A DNA stretch of 58,969 nucleotides from Candidatus Bathyarchaeota archaeon (GCA_029881805.1 JAOULW010000012.1:1-58969), one strand, 5' to 3'; numbered from the stretch's first letter, positions 17,366 to 27,056 are shown. Notes: generated from the sequence alone by a model not told the origin. Program-made: numbers and translations.

Positions 17366-17375
17366 GATTTATATG
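17366..17375 (-). promoter_or_regulatory. TATA box of the ribosomal protein operon
   Basis: On the minus strand this reads CATATAAATC, a good archaeal TATA box, preceded by the purine-rich AAGGAAAAC as a possible BRE. Transcription would start about 17341-17345, leaving a leader of roughly 20 nt that holds the GGAGAG ribosome-binding site of rpl22. The box lies 35-45 nt past the stop of the EamA gene, showing that rpl22 can be transcribed independently of it. Confidence 0.6.
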
Positions 17376-17409
17376 GTTTTCCTTTACCTTAAATGATTCT
17401 AAGACCAAT

Positions 17410-18312
17410 TTATGGCATCTGCGCCGTTCTATTCTGCGATTTCGGTTTATAAAAAAGTAAGATTACTCCTGTCAATGCTAGTGTCACTCCTATGATCTGT
17501 AATGGTTCAAAATTTTCTTGGAGGATGGTTGCTGAGAAAATCGCCGCTGACACAGGTTCGAGAACTGAGAGTATGCTTCCTCTTGAGGATTCAACGTGCT
17601 TAAGCGCATAAGAGTAGAGGAAGTATGCCAATAAAGATGGAAACCACGCTATTGAAAATATTAGAAGCCAAAGTTGCTGTGGATAACTGCCAATTTCGTA
17701 AAGCGAAGAAAAGATTATTGGAGTCAAAGCTACAGCGCCTATTGTGTCGCCATAAAGGATTAGAGTCCAGTTTGTGTAGCGGTTTCTCATGCCTTTGATG
17801 ATGAAGAAATAAAGGACAAAGAAAATGCTCGATAGTATACCAAAGATTATTCCGAAGAGATTAGCGTTCAACCGTGAGGGTTCGTAGGCTTTTACGACTA
17901 GTCCAGCGCCTGAAAGTGTTAGAATTATGGCTAATATGATTGACGAGGTGATTTTCTCCTTTAAAAATAACGTTGCATAGACTGTCACGAAAATTGGATA
18001 CGTGTAGAAGAGTACCGCTGCCATGGTGGCAGTCGTTAGGTCAACTGCATAAAAATAGGTTATTCTTTGAAGAGCCGTGGCGAAGATGCCAAGAATCAAA
18101 AGCTTGAGCGCATCGCTCTTCTGGATTTTGAATAGTGCTCTTTTGAACATGGCTATGAGTATGAGTATTGTCATGGAAGATATGAGGAGTCTTAAGGCAA
18201 TTAATATCGTAGGACTGATGCCGTAACCGAAAGCAAGTTTTCCAAGGATTCCCATTGTTCCCCAAATGATGGATGCGGTGGCGATCAGAAGATACCCAAA
18301 GGCTTCTTTCAT
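17410..18312 (-). CDS. EamA/DMT-family transporter
   Basis: 300 aa with ten hydrophobic helices in two five-helix repeats, as in EamA (drug/metabolite) transporters. Landmarks: IIWGTMGILGKLAFGYG in TM1, and the second-half LLAYFLYSYALKHVESSRGS with SVLEPVSAAIFSATILQE, the conserved end of each EamA unit. Probably exports or imports a small metabolite across the cytoplasmic membrane; substrate unknown. It occupies the place where rps19 and rpl2 would normally precede rpl22. Read-through into rpl22 is possible but there is a separate promoter between them. Confidence 0.88.
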   Translation of the reverse strand: MKEAFGYLLIATASIIWGTMGILGKLAFGYGISPTILIALRLLISSMTILILIAMFKRALFKIQKSDALKLLILGIFATALQRITYFYAVDLTTATMAAVLFYTYPIFVTVYATLFLKEKITSSIILAIILTLSGAGLVVKAYEPSRLNANLFGIIFGILSSIFFVLYFFIIKGMRNRYTNWTLILYGDTIGAVALTPIIFSSLYEIGSYPQQLWLLIFSIAWFPSLLAYFLYSYALKHVESSRGSILSVLEPVSAAIFSATILQENFEPLQIIGVTLALTGVILLFYKPKSQNRTAQMP

Positions 18313-18433
18313 AGTTTTCTAGAAAAATGTATTGAATGATAAAAGATTGTTGGATGACTGCATGCTGTTATTACGATGCATTTATGTTAAACCGTAAATC
18401 TAGTATTCCAAACTAAGAAATAGGTGTGAAAAA

Positions 18434-19504
18434 TTGACGGCAAAGGATGATCGCATTACAATGTTACATGGTGCTGGCGGTACAGTCATGCACGATTTGG
18501 TGAAAAATTACATTTTGAAATATTTTGAGGGCGGTGCAGGTCTCGCAGAGGTTCCGCTCGAGGCTTTGGATGACGCTGCTGTCGTCGACGACATCGTTTT
18601 GAAAAGTGATTCACACGCTGTTAAACCAATCTTTTTTCCAGGCGGCGACATTGGACGTTTAGCTGTTTCTGGCACAGTTAATGATATTGCAGTTCTGGGT
18701 GCCGAACCACAAGTTTTAACATGCGGCTTCGTTTTGGAAGAAGGTCTGGGCTTAGCAGATTTCGAAAAAATCTTGGCTAGTATGCAACGGACATGCGTTG
18801 AAGCTGGCGTGAGCATAGTTACTGGTGACACGAAGGTTGTTGAAAAAGGAAGCCTAGGTGGCTGCATAATAAACACCTCAGGAATTGGTAGAAGAACATC
18901 AGTCTTGGAGAAAAACCTCGAAATTGTTAAACGCTTTAGAAGTGATTTTGAATCACGATGGGTTTTGGATTCGAATTTAAGGGCGGACGACAAGATAATA
19001 TTGTCCGGAACTATTGGCGATCATGGCTTGGCTGTTTTGTCGGCTCAAGAAGGCCTAAGTTTCGGCAGTGGCATCAAGTCCGATGTTAAACCTTTGAACC
19101 GTTGGATTCAACGTTTGTTGGCCGAAGTTGGCGGTATAGTAGCTATGAAAGATCCAACTAGGGGAGGATTGGCTGATGCTTTGAACGAGTTTAGCGAAAA
19201 GTCAAGAATTGGCATACTGATCAGTGAGGACAGAATACCGATTAGAGAAGATGTGCGAGCGGCGTGCGAAATGCTGGGCTTGGACCCGTTTGAGGTTGGA
19301 AACGAAGGGAAAATAATCATCGGCGTAGTTAGAGATAAAGCTCAGGAACTTGTGAAGCTTCTGAGAACTACTGAAGAGGGTCAAGACGCGGAAATCATAG
19401 GTGAGACCACTGCAGATTTCTCTGGTGTAGCAATGCAGACAGTTGTTGGCGGAAAAAGAATAATCGCAAGACCGATAGGAGACCCTGTTCCAAGAATCTG
19501 CTAG
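18434..19504 (+). CDS. hypE: Hydrogenase maturation protein HypE
   Basis: 356 aa. HypE dehydrates the carbamoyl group passed by HypF to a thiocyanate on its C-terminal cysteine and hands cyanide to the iron of [NiFe]-hydrogenase. Visible: ITMLHGAGGTVMHDLV N-terminus, the ATP-binding core PIFFPGGDIGRLAVSGTVND, AMKDPTRGGLADAL, and the C-terminal PRIC (C356), the active cysteine. Start is a TTG with AGGTG about 8 nt upstream. It is separate from, and convergent with, the hypF-hypC-hypD run. Confidence 0.96.
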   Translation: MTAKDDRITMLHGAGGTVMHDLVKNYILKYFEGGAGLAEVPLEALDDAAVVDDIVLKSDSHAVKPIFFPGGDIGRLAVSGTVNDIAVLGAEPQVLTCGFVLEEGLGLADFEKILASMQRTCVEAGVSIVTGDTKVVEKGSLGGCIINTSGIGRRTSVLEKNLEIVKRFRSDFESRWVLDSNLRADDKIILSGTIGDHGLAVLSAQEGLSFGSGIKSDVKPLNRWIQRLLAEVGGIVAMKDPTRGGLADALNEFSEKSRIGILISEDRIPIREDVRAACEMLGLDPFEVGNEGKIIIGVVRDKAQELVKLLRTTEEGQDAEIIGETTADFSGVAMQTVVGGKRIIARPIGDPVPRIC

Positions 19505-19588
19505 TCCTTTCTAGAAGTGTTCAATATTTAATCCGTCTGGGTTGAGAGCACAATTCTGACGAGAAAAAGGGAAAATCGGGGCGATGTA

Positions 19589-20218
19589 TTAGGTGGGTTG
19601 CTTTGGCGTTTCTTGTGGCTGCGTTGGTTGCGTCTTGATCGAAAAGAAGGCGACAGCGACTAGTATCCAGGCGACCCAGATTAGTAGGTAACCGATAGCT
19701 ACTACTGCCAAGATGCCGCCTATGAGCATTAGTATTCCTGCGGTGCCGAACATGCCTGTTCCAGTTTTTGCTGACATAAGATTCAATGATTTTCTTGCGA
19801 AGATTGTTGCGATTATGATGCAGATTGAAAACACTATCCAAGCCAAGATTAAAGCGCCAAGTAATTCCAAAATAAAGCTTATGTCTCCTTCCATTATGCG
19901 TTGTTGAAGTTCCAGACCCATGTTGGCCCAATCACTAGTGTCTATACCTAGGTCAGCAATTGCTGAAAGAACACCAAACGCCACAATACCTACAAGAGAT
20001 ATGACGCCTATTATTCCCATGACTATACCATAAAGCCCGTTGTTGAATATGCCTCCTTCGCCGTAGTGGTCCGTCAAGCCTTTCGCTGATATTAGCACAA
20101 GTATTATTCCGACGAGTCCTAGCAAACCTACGTATATTGTACCAAGGGCGCCCAGTCCAGCGATTACAATCAGTATGGCACCTATGCCGCCTAGATTTTT
20201 GCTCATCTCTAAAGTCAT
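19589..20218 (-). CDS. DUF996-family membrane protein
   Basis: 209 aa, mostly hydrophobic with about five to six glycine-rich transmembrane helices (GGIGAILIVIAGLGALG, AILMLIGGILAVVAIGY-type segments) and an amphipathic loop around residues 90-115. The N-terminus LGGIGAIL and the overall design match the archaeal DUF996 family, of unknown function. The Pro/Gln/Thr-rich tail is probably disordered. It follows hypD on the same strand after 76 nt, so it may be a trailing gene of that operon, but no functional link is known. Confidence 0.7.
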   Translation of the reverse strand: MTLEMSKNLGGIGAILIVIAGLGALGTIYVGLLGLVGIILVLISAKGLTDHYGEGGIFNNGLYGIVMGIIGVISLVGIVAFGVLSAIADLGIDTSDWANMGLELQQRIMEGDISFILELLGALILAWIVFSICIIIATIFARKSLNLMSAKTGTGMFGTAGILMLIGGILAVVAIGYLLIWVAWILVAVAFFSIKTQPTQPQETPKQPT

Positions 20219-20294
20219 TTTAATGATACCTCGAACAGAGCGGTTTATACCTTTAAGAATAAAAGGTTTTCCAGTCAGTTTGGATTTGAATACG

Positions 20295-21377
20295 TCAGCA
20301 GGTTTGTGTCTTTGCCCAGATTCGGCACGTTCCCTCTGTGCTGACCATACATGCGCCTACGGGTTTATGCGGCGTGCATGCTTTCATAAACAAAGGGCAT
20401 TCTGTTGGGCGAATCTTTCCGATTACAATGAGATGACATCTGCAACCTTTTTGGATGTCGACACCTTTTTCAACTTTTACATCATGCTTTAGGTGAGCAT
20501 CGTATGAAGTGAAGTCTTCATTTAGTTCAAGTTTCGAAAATGGTATTGTGCCAAGGCCTCGCCAATTACCGTCAACGGTGCCAAAAACCTTTTGCATAAT
20601 CTCCTGTGCTCTTGTGTTGCCTTCCCAATGCACTGCCCGCACATACTCATTTTCCAGTTGCGGTTTGTTTTCGCTCAATTGTTTTAGAATCATGTAGACG
20701 CCAAATAGGACGTCAATTGGTTCGAAGCCTGCTACAACAACTGGCATCTTATAATGCTTTGGAAAGAGTTCGTAGGGTTTAAGCCCAATGATTGTGCTCA
20801 CGTGGCCTGGTGCAATGAACCCGTTTAGGCTTAGATCTTTCATTTCGACCAGTAGTTTCATGGCTGGCGGAATTACACGATGAGAGACTAGGAAGCTTAG
20901 GTTTTCTGGTGGCTTGTTGATTATTTCGACGGCTGTAGATGGAGCAGTTGTTTCGAAGCCGACGGCGAAGAAGGCAAAATCTTTTTCCGGCTCTTTTTCA
21001 GCCATTTTGACAGCGTCAGCAACGCTGTAGACGACGCGAACATCAGCGCCTTCAGCTTTAGCATCTAGGGGCGACATTTTTGAGCCTGGAACGCGCAGAA
21101 CGTCGCCAAAACATGTGATTGCCACGCCTTTCAAGGCTAATTGTACTGTTTCGTCAATCTCGGAGGCCGGTACTATGCAGACTGGGCAGCCTGGTCCAGC
21201 GATGACTTCTATGTTTTCTGGTAGGAGGCTTCGTATGCCATAATGCGTGATTGTCCATTCGTGTGTGCCGCAGACATGGCAGATCTTAACGGTTCCTTCT
21301 TTTGGTGCGATTTTGTGGATTTTTTCTGCTACACGTTTTGCCAAGTCTGGGTCTCTAAACCTTAATTTCTCAACCAT
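20295..21377 (-). CDS. hypD: Hydrogenase maturation protein HypD
   Basis: 360 aa. HypD is the iron-sulfur scaffold on which, with HypC, the Fe(CN)2CO group is built. Conserved motifs are present: CHVCGTHEW (C33, C36), GPGCPVC (C64, C67), AVGFETTAPS, and a C-terminal cysteine set for the [4Fe-4S] cluster (GCRCH, ECPLFMKAC, GTCRIW). It starts 16 nt after hypC ends. Confidence 0.96.
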   Translation of the reverse strand: MVEKLRFRDPDLAKRVAEKIHKIAPKEGTVKICHVCGTHEWTITHYGIRSLLPENIEVIAGPGCPVCIVPASEIDETVQLALKGVAITCFGDVLRVPGSKMSPLDAKAEGADVRVVYSVADAVKMAEKEPEKDFAFFAVGFETTAPSTAVEIINKPPENLSFLVSHRVIPPAMKLLVEMKDLSLNGFIAPGHVSTIIGLKPYELFPKHYKMPVVVAGFEPIDVLFGVYMILKQLSENKPQLENEYVRAVHWEGNTRAQEIMQKVFGTVDGNWRGLGTIPFSKLELNEDFTSYDAHLKHDVKVEKGVDIQKGCRCHLIVIGKIRPTECPLFMKACTPHKPVGACMVSTEGTCRIWAKTQTC

Positions 21378-21393
21378 GCCACGTCAACTTGTC

Positions 21394-21630
21394 TTACTTT
21401 TGTTGGATTTTGGCTTCAGCCTCAAGGATTTCATTCCACAAACGTATTGTTTCCAATGCTTCTTTTTCGCTTAAAACTTGAATGGCATAGCCAGCATGCA
21501 CTAGAACGTAGTCGCCTACTTGAGGACTTACGAGTGTTACATTGACTTCTCTCAAGACGCCTTTTCCGAAGTCTACCTGTGCTTCGTCTTCCTTAACGCT
21601 TATGATCTTCGCTGGTATTGCCAGACACAT
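21394..21630 (-). CDS. hypC: Hydrogenase maturation chaperone HypC
   Basis: 78 aa. The mature family N-terminus MCLAIPAKI, with the essential Cys2, sets the start at 21630 even though the frame is open further up. The GDYVLVHAGYAIQVLSEKEA segment is conserved. It carries the Fe(CN)2CO moiety with HypD and delivers it to the hydrogenase large subunit. It lies 77 nt downstream of hypF and 16 nt upstream of hypD. Confidence 0.96.
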   Translation of the reverse strand: MCLAIPAKIISVKEDEAQVDFGKGVLREVNVTLVSPQVGDYVLVHAGYAIQVLSEKEALETIRLWNEILEAEAKIQQK

Positions 21631-21707
21631 CATTATCATTATATATGCAAAAATACACAACAATAAATCAATTATGGTATTAACAGCGCAATCTTGTCCT
21701 TAATGGC

Positions 21708-24062
21708 TTAACACTGGAAGAAACCACATGCGACCGTTTGACCAAAGGATAGTCCGCCGTCGCCTGGAGGAACAGCCTCATGAACAAGAAACCTTAAACC
21801 AGCAGCTTCCACCGCTCTCCGCATAATCAAAGCCAATATTTGGTTGCATGCGGCTCCGCCCGAAAAACCAATGTTCTTGATTGTGTTTTCTGATGCCTTT
21901 TCTACGGCTAATATCGCCAAACCTTTAGCTAGATATGCATGAGCAGAGTAAGCCAAATTAACAATTGATTGTTTCTCTTTGTTTTCAAATACTTCCAAAA
22001 GCATTTGCGTAGTTTCTAATGTGTTGCCTTTTATTGTTGGTTTTAGCTTCAGCACATCCTTGCCTTTTATTGCTGCAGATTCAAGTTTCATGGCTGGCTC
22101 GCCTTCGTATGTGCGTTCATAGCATACCCCTAAGACGGCTGCAACAGCGTCTAAAACTCTTCCACAACTCGTCGTTTCAACTACGCCATAACCCTTCTCA
22201 AGTTGATCAAGGATAATTTGAGTCTCCTTTTCGCCATGGGGAAAATGTTGCTTGTTCTGCAGAAGCCAATCTTTCAAATCCGTTTTTCTGGAGAGCATTC
22301 CCGCGGCCATTCTGAGCGGATAGCGAGTAGCCAAATCCCCGCCTACCAGTGGCTGTTTTTCCAAATGCGCCACTCGTTTAAAACCAGATTCCTTCCGAGT
22401 GCAGAACAGAATTTCGCCGCCCCACGCTTCACCATCAACACCATATCCGTAACCATCACAACAAACGCCAACCATTTCCTTCACGTTATGCTCTAGCATC
22501 AGCGCAGCAACATGCGCATAGTGATGCTGAACGCGGACAAGTTGCCAAGCATTCTCTTTTGCCAAGTCATGTGCAAGCTTCGTCGTCGTGAATTTTGGGT
22601 GTAAATCGCACGCAATAGCCTCTACTTTGCTATTTGTTAAACGAATTAGGTGCTTTGTTGCTTCCTTCAGGAATTCTCTTGTTTCAACGTTTTCCACGTC
22701 GCCTATGTGCTGTGAAATGAAAGCCTTATTATCAAGCAATATGCACGCAGTATTGTTTAATTCTCCGCCTAAGCCTACGACACAGCGTTTCGCCTTTTCC
22801 TTCAACATTATAGGTGCAGGCGCATAACCACGAGAACGTCTAATAAAAGCTAAGTTCGTGTCGTGCATGCGGACTACTGAATCATCACATCGATGGGCGA
22901 TCTGCCGATTATGAAAAAGAAAATAGTCAACCGTTTCACCAAGCGTTCGCAAGGCTTCTTCGTTGTCTCTCACTATAGGCTGGTTCGGCGGATTAGCGCT
23001 GGTCATAACAAAGGCTGGCTCATCGACCCCATCAAACAGCATATAATGCAAACCAGTGTAAGGCAACATAACGCCAACATTATGCAAATCAGGAGCAACC
23101 AAACTCGAAAGATAATATGCATCGCTCTTGTTCAGCAAAACTATAGGACGGACGTAAGAAGCCAAAAACTCCTCTTCCCGCTTGCTCACCTCGGCAAAGG
23201 TTTTTGCGGCTTCCAGACTTCGAGCCATAATGGCAAAAGGTTTTTGTCTTCTATGCTTGACCTCTCGAAGCTTGGCTAATGGTTTGTCTTTTGTTGTCGA
23301 TGTTGCAACGTGGAATCCGCCGTAGCCTTTGATAGCTAATATGAAGCCTTCTGAAAGAAGCTTGCCCGCCTCTTTGATAGGCTCTTTGTGGTCAATTAAC
23401 TCGCCTTTTCGTGTTGTTAAATATGCTTTGGGGCCGCATTTTGGGCAAGCAACTGTTTGAGCGTGAAAACGCCTGTTTAATGGGTCTGCGTACTCGCTTT
23501 TGCAGAATTCGCACATCGGAAACTCTCGCATCGTAGTGTTTTCCCGGTCGTATGGAAGATGCTCGATTATCGTGAATCTTGGACCACAATCAGTGCACGT
23601 GATAAAGAAGTATTCATATCTTGGGTCTTTTGGGTCTCTGAGCTCTTGTAGGCATTCGTTGCATATGGCTATGTCAGGTGGTATAACAGAACCAGAAAGT
23701 TCTGCTTCATTCGAGCTCCTGTATATCGTGAAATTTCGGCATATTTCCTTGCCTTCAAGCTTTTTTGTTATGATTTCATGCATCCGCGCCAAAGGAGGCT
23801 TCTTCAATTTTAAATCTTTTATAAAATCTTTGACGTTAGTCTTCTTGCCTTCTAGAAGTATTTCTACTCCAGCATCGCCTCTGTTTCTGACGTATCCGTT
23901 TAATCCATTTTTTACCGCTGTCCGGTAGATGAAGGGGCGGAAGCCTACCCCTTGAACTATGCCAGTAACACTGACTTTTACGCGCACACTAGGCCATCTC
24001 TTCAGTTTAGAAGTAACGTATGATTCATATACATTTTTACTTTCCACAAAGTTTTTCAACAT
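21708..24062 (-). CDS. hypF: Carbamoyltransferase HypF
   Basis: 784 aa. Domains in order: acylphosphatase (VQGVGFRPF at 36-44), two zinc fingers built from CNEC, CTDC, CEFC and CPKC pairs (about 135-215), a YrdC-like domain (KGYGGFHVATSTT) and a Kae1-like carbamoyltransferase domain with VQHHYAHVAA metal ligands and the GFSGGAACNQIL nucleotide loop. It makes the carbamoyl group for HypE. The ATG at 24062 lacks an RBS; a GTG at 23987 would start just before the acylphosphatase domain and place a TATA-like TGTATATGAA (about 24021-24033) at a suitable distance, so the shorter 759-aa form is quite possible. Confidence 0.95.
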   Translation of the reverse strand: MLKNFVESKNVYESYVTSKLKRWPSVRVKVSVTGIVQGVGFRPFIYRTAVKNGLNGYVRNRGDAGVEILLEGKKTNVKDFIKDLKLKKPPLARMHEIITKKLEGKEICRNFTIYRSSNEAELSGSVIPPDIAICNECLQELRDPKDPRYEYFFITCTDCGPRFTIIEHLPYDRENTTMREFPMCEFCKSEYADPLNRRFHAQTVACPKCGPKAYLTTRKGELIDHKEPIKEAGKLLSEGFILAIKGYGGFHVATSTTKDKPLAKLREVKHRRQKPFAIMARSLEAAKTFAEVSKREEEFLASYVRPIVLLNKSDAYYLSSLVAPDLHNVGVMLPYTGLHYMLFDGVDEPAFVMTSANPPNQPIVRDNEEALRTLGETVDYFLFHNRQIAHRCDDSVVRMHDTNLAFIRRSRGYAPAPIMLKEKAKRCVVGLGGELNNTACILLDNKAFISQHIGDVENVETREFLKEATKHLIRLTNSKVEAIACDLHPKFTTTKLAHDLAKENAWQLVRVQHHYAHVAALMLEHNVKEMVGVCCDGYGYGVDGEAWGGEILFCTRKESGFKRVAHLEKQPLVGGDLATRYPLRMAAGMLSRKTDLKDWLLQNKQHFPHGEKETQIILDQLEKGYGVVETTSCGRVLDAVAAVLGVCYERTYEGEPAMKLESAAIKGKDVLKLKPTIKGNTLETTQMLLEVFENKEKQSIVNLAYSAHAYLAKGLAILAVEKASENTIKNIGFSGGAACNQILALIMRRAVEAAGLRFLVHEAVPPGDGGLSFGQTVACGFFQC

Positions 24063-24100
24063 TGCCCAATAGTTGTTTTTTCTCTGCTGAGGTTTGACTG

Positions 24101-25342
24101 TTGGAAGTCGAAGACGCGTTCAACTATAGGTCTCGAGTTTTTGTCGTTTTATGGATCGTGAATTTTCTGCTGACCTTTGCCATTTCCTTGGTTGCTACGC
24201 CAATTCCTTATCTGATGAGGGAATTTGTTGTTGGGCAAGATGTCCAGAGTGCGATTACGGAAGCGTATGGTATTGTTCTTTCTTTGGGCTACGTAGCAAC
24301 CACTTTAGGGTATTTTCTTGGCGGTTTTATGGCAGATTCGGTGGGAAGAAGAACGATAGTGGCATCTTCCTTTTTTATGTTGGCAGCGGGGTTTGGACTT
24401 TTCGCTGTGGCTTCAAACATGTATTTCTTGTACGCTGCAAGGTTTATTCAGATGTTTGGGTTGGGATTTTCTGCGCCTGCTCTTTCCGCTTTGGTGGCTG
24501 ATTACAGTGAACAAGGTTCGAGAGGAATGGCCTATGGCGTTTACAACCTTTCATGGATTACGGCGCAGATTCCAGCGCCTTTACTAGGCGGAATGATAGC
24601 GCAGTTTGTGAACTTGAGAATTCCGTTCGTGATGGCAATTTTTATCAGCGTTATGGGCTTGCTGTTTTCGATTCCTATGAGAGGAAAGCATGTCGAGAAG
24701 AGCCGTGTAGGTGATGAAGAGGCTGTTGTTGTGGAAGTAGATTCAAAGAAGAAGGTGTCAATTAGGAAGATTGTTCTCATTTTTAGCCTGACAAATCTGA
24801 TGAACGGCTTATTAAACGGTTTTGTTGGTCCAGTGTTCAACGGTTTTCTTATGTTCAGGCTGAATGCTGAACCAACAGAGTACGGATTGGTTTCCGCGAT
24901 TGCGATAGGAGTTGTAACAGCGATCGTTCAAATCCCTGGCGGAAAACTAACAGACAAGTTTGGAAGAAAACACTTAGTCATCTTCAGTTTCCTAGGTGCT
25001 CCTTTGGTATTTGCATTAGCGTTTAGCCAATCGCTTCTTGAGTTTGGCTTGATATTGGGGGCAATAGCTGCTGTTGGAAACATAAGTGGGCCGGCAACGT
25101 CAGCGTGGCTGATGGATTTTGTTCCAAAACATAAGCGGGCCAGCGTTTCTGGAATAACTCGAACGCTCAATGGCGCAGGTTTGTCAATGGGTCCGACAGC
25201 CGGAAGTTATGTATGGAACATGACCAAGCCAGATGCTGTTGTGCCATGCTTTGTAGCATCTTTGATATACGCAATCGGTTTGCCCTTTTATCTGATCCTT
25301 GGTGAATCAAGAAAGACTTCGGAGGCTGTAGAGGCGAACTGA
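24101..25342 (+). CDS. Major facilitator superfamily transporter
   Basis: 413 aa, 12 transmembrane helices in two halves. The MFS motif A appears twice: GGFMADSVGRRTIV after TM2 and GGKLTDKFGRKHLV after TM8. The central cytosolic loop (about 200-225) is charged. Start is a TTG with GAGGT 8 nt upstream. It is divergent from hypF with only 38 bp between the start codons as annotated. The substrate cannot be read from sequence; a multidrug or sugar-phosphate type is equally possible. It is followed after 85 bp by the tes gene in the same direction. Confidence 0.9.
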   Translation: MEVEDAFNYRSRVFVVLWIVNFLLTFAISLVATPIPYLMREFVVGQDVQSAITEAYGIVLSLGYVATTLGYFLGGFMADSVGRRTIVASSFFMLAAGFGLFAVASNMYFLYAARFIQMFGLGFSAPALSALVADYSEQGSRGMAYGVYNLSWITAQIPAPLLGGMIAQFVNLRIPFVMAIFISVMGLLFSIPMRGKHVEKSRVGDEEAVVVEVDSKKKVSIRKIVLIFSLTNLMNGLLNGFVGPVFNGFLMFRLNAEPTEYGLVSAIAIGVVTAIVQIPGGKLTDKFGRKHLVIFSFLGAPLVFALAFSQSLLEFGLILGAIAAVGNISGPATSAWLMDFVPKHKRASVSGITRTLNGAGLSMGPTAGSYVWNMTKPDAVVPCFVASLIYAIGLPFYLILGESRKTSEAVEAN

Positions 25343-25427
25343 TTTTTGATTGACTGTTTGTTCATAATTAGAAATATTAATAGCCTCTGGGCTTACCTAC
25401 TATTCGAATCTTTAAGAAGATGATTGA

Positions 25428-26957
25428 ATGTCCAAGCCACACGAGACCACGAAATTTGAGTCGCATTCGACGAGCCTTTGTCCAGAATGTATGAAGAGAA
25501 TTCCTATGAGGGTCTATGAGGAGAAAGATGTCATCTTTCTCGAGAAGACTTGTCCTGAGCATGGGAAGTTTGAAGATGTTTACTGGGGAGACGCGGAGCT
25601 CTTCAGATGGTTCTATGAAAACTGGTACAATGCCCGATACGTAGGAAGTGGCTTAGAGAATCCGCACACAAAAACCGTTTTGGGATGCCCGTTTGACTGT
25701 GGAATCTGCCCTCAACATAGGACCCCTACGATTTTAGGCATAATTGACGTCACAAACAGGTGTAACATGGCTTGTCCGGTTTGTTTCGCTTATGCTGGCG
25801 CAGCGAATTATGTTTATGAGCCTTCCTATGAGCAGATTGTGGAAATGATCAAGCTTTTGAGAGCAAACAACCCGTGGGCCTGCAATGCCTTGCAATTCAG
25901 TGGTGGAGAACCCACCGTGAGAAACGATTTGCCAGACTTGATTAAAGAGGCTAAGAAGGCTGGGATGAGCCACATCGAAGTTAACACTAATGGTTTACGC
26001 ATTGCTGAGAACATTGATTATTTCAAGAAACTGTTGGATGCTGGTTTGAGCACGCTTTATTTGCAGTTTGACGGCCTAAGAGAGGAAATTTATAAGAAGA
26101 CTAGGGCAAGAGCAAACCTCGTTCCTGTCAAGCAGAAGGTTATTGAGAATGCAAGAGCGATTGGTCTGGACTCGATTGTTTTGGTTGTCACTTTGGCGAA
26201 GGGTGTGAATGACAAAGATTTGGGCGACATAGTCGATTATGCCGTGAAGAATCATGATGTTGTGCGATGTATTAACATCCAGCCGGTTTCGATGGCTGGC
26301 AGAGCTCGCAAAGACGAGATGCGAAAAATGCGTATCACAATACCTGACACTATAAAGGAGATAGAAGCGCAAACAAACGGAGCTATAACCCGATGGGATT
26401 GGCGACCTGTGAATTGGCCTGTTCCAGTTTCTAAGGGCATGGGCGTGATTAAGAGCAGGACCTATCCCGAGTTTACAATTCATCCTATGTGCGGAGCCGC
26501 AACATTCCTAGTTGTTGACAAGGATGGTTCTTACAAGCCTATTATGCGTTACGTAGACGTAGATAAGTTTGCGGAAGTGTTCTGGGAGGTTTACTATTCT
26601 GGTGTTAAGGGCAAGAAGACCATGGCGAAGGTGAAGATGCTAAAGCTTCTGCCCATGGCGAAGTCAGATTTTGTCAGAGGTTTGATTAAAGATGTTGTGA
26701 CTAAGGGAAGCTACGAGGCGCTTGGAAATCTTATGCAAAGAATAGTCATGATAGGCATAATGCATTTCCAAGACGTATGGAACTTTGATTTGGACAGAGT
26801 GCAAAAATGCGCGATTCACTATGTGACGCCTGACATGAAGATAAGGAGTTTCTGTACGTACAACAGCATACATAGACCCAATGTTGAGAAGCAGTTTGCC
26901 ACACCCATAAATGAATGGACTAGAAAAACAGGAAAGAAAATCAACGAACCTGCATAA
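25428..26957 (+). CDS. tes: Tetraether lipid synthase (Tes), radical SAM
   Basis: 509 aa. Several cysteine groups: LCPECMKRIP with TCPEHG (C18, C21, C42; rubredoxin-like), GCPFDCGICPQH (C87, C91, C94) and the radical SAM motif TNRCNMACPVCFA (C112, C116, C119), then FSGGEPTVRNDLP. The C-terminal FCTYNSIHRPNVEKQF closes the set. This arrangement is that of the MJ0619/MA_1486 family, which couples the phytanyl ends of two archaeol lipids to make GDGT membrane-spanning tetraethers. It implies a monolayer-type membrane. Homologues in the same family may have other roles, so the exact product is an inference. Confidence 0.82.
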   Translation: MSKPHETTKFESHSTSLCPECMKRIPMRVYEEKDVIFLEKTCPEHGKFEDVYWGDAELFRWFYENWYNARYVGSGLENPHTKTVLGCPFDCGICPQHRTPTILGIIDVTNRCNMACPVCFAYAGAANYVYEPSYEQIVEMIKLLRANNPWACNALQFSGGEPTVRNDLPDLIKEAKKAGMSHIEVNTNGLRIAENIDYFKKLLDAGLSTLYLQFDGLREEIYKKTRARANLVPVKQKVIENARAIGLDSIVLVVTLAKGVNDKDLGDIVDYAVKNHDVVRCINIQPVSMAGRARKDEMRKMRITIPDTIKEIEAQTNGAITRWDWRPVNWPVPVSKGMGVIKSRTYPEFTIHPMCGAATFLVVDKDGSYKPIMRYVDVDKFAEVFWEVYYSGVKGKKTMAKVKMLKLLPMAKSDFVRGLIKDVVTKGSYEALGNLMQRIVMIGIMHFQDVWNFDLDRVQKCAIHYVTPDMKIRSFCTYNSIHRPNVEKQFATPINEWTRKTGKKINEPA

Positions 26958-27056
26958 CCACGCTTCAAGTTAAACCACAACGGACTAACCTTAAAGAGTA
27001 GAAGTTATTATACGAAGTGATAGGGCAGTAATTCAAACTTTGAAGGGGAGGATTTT

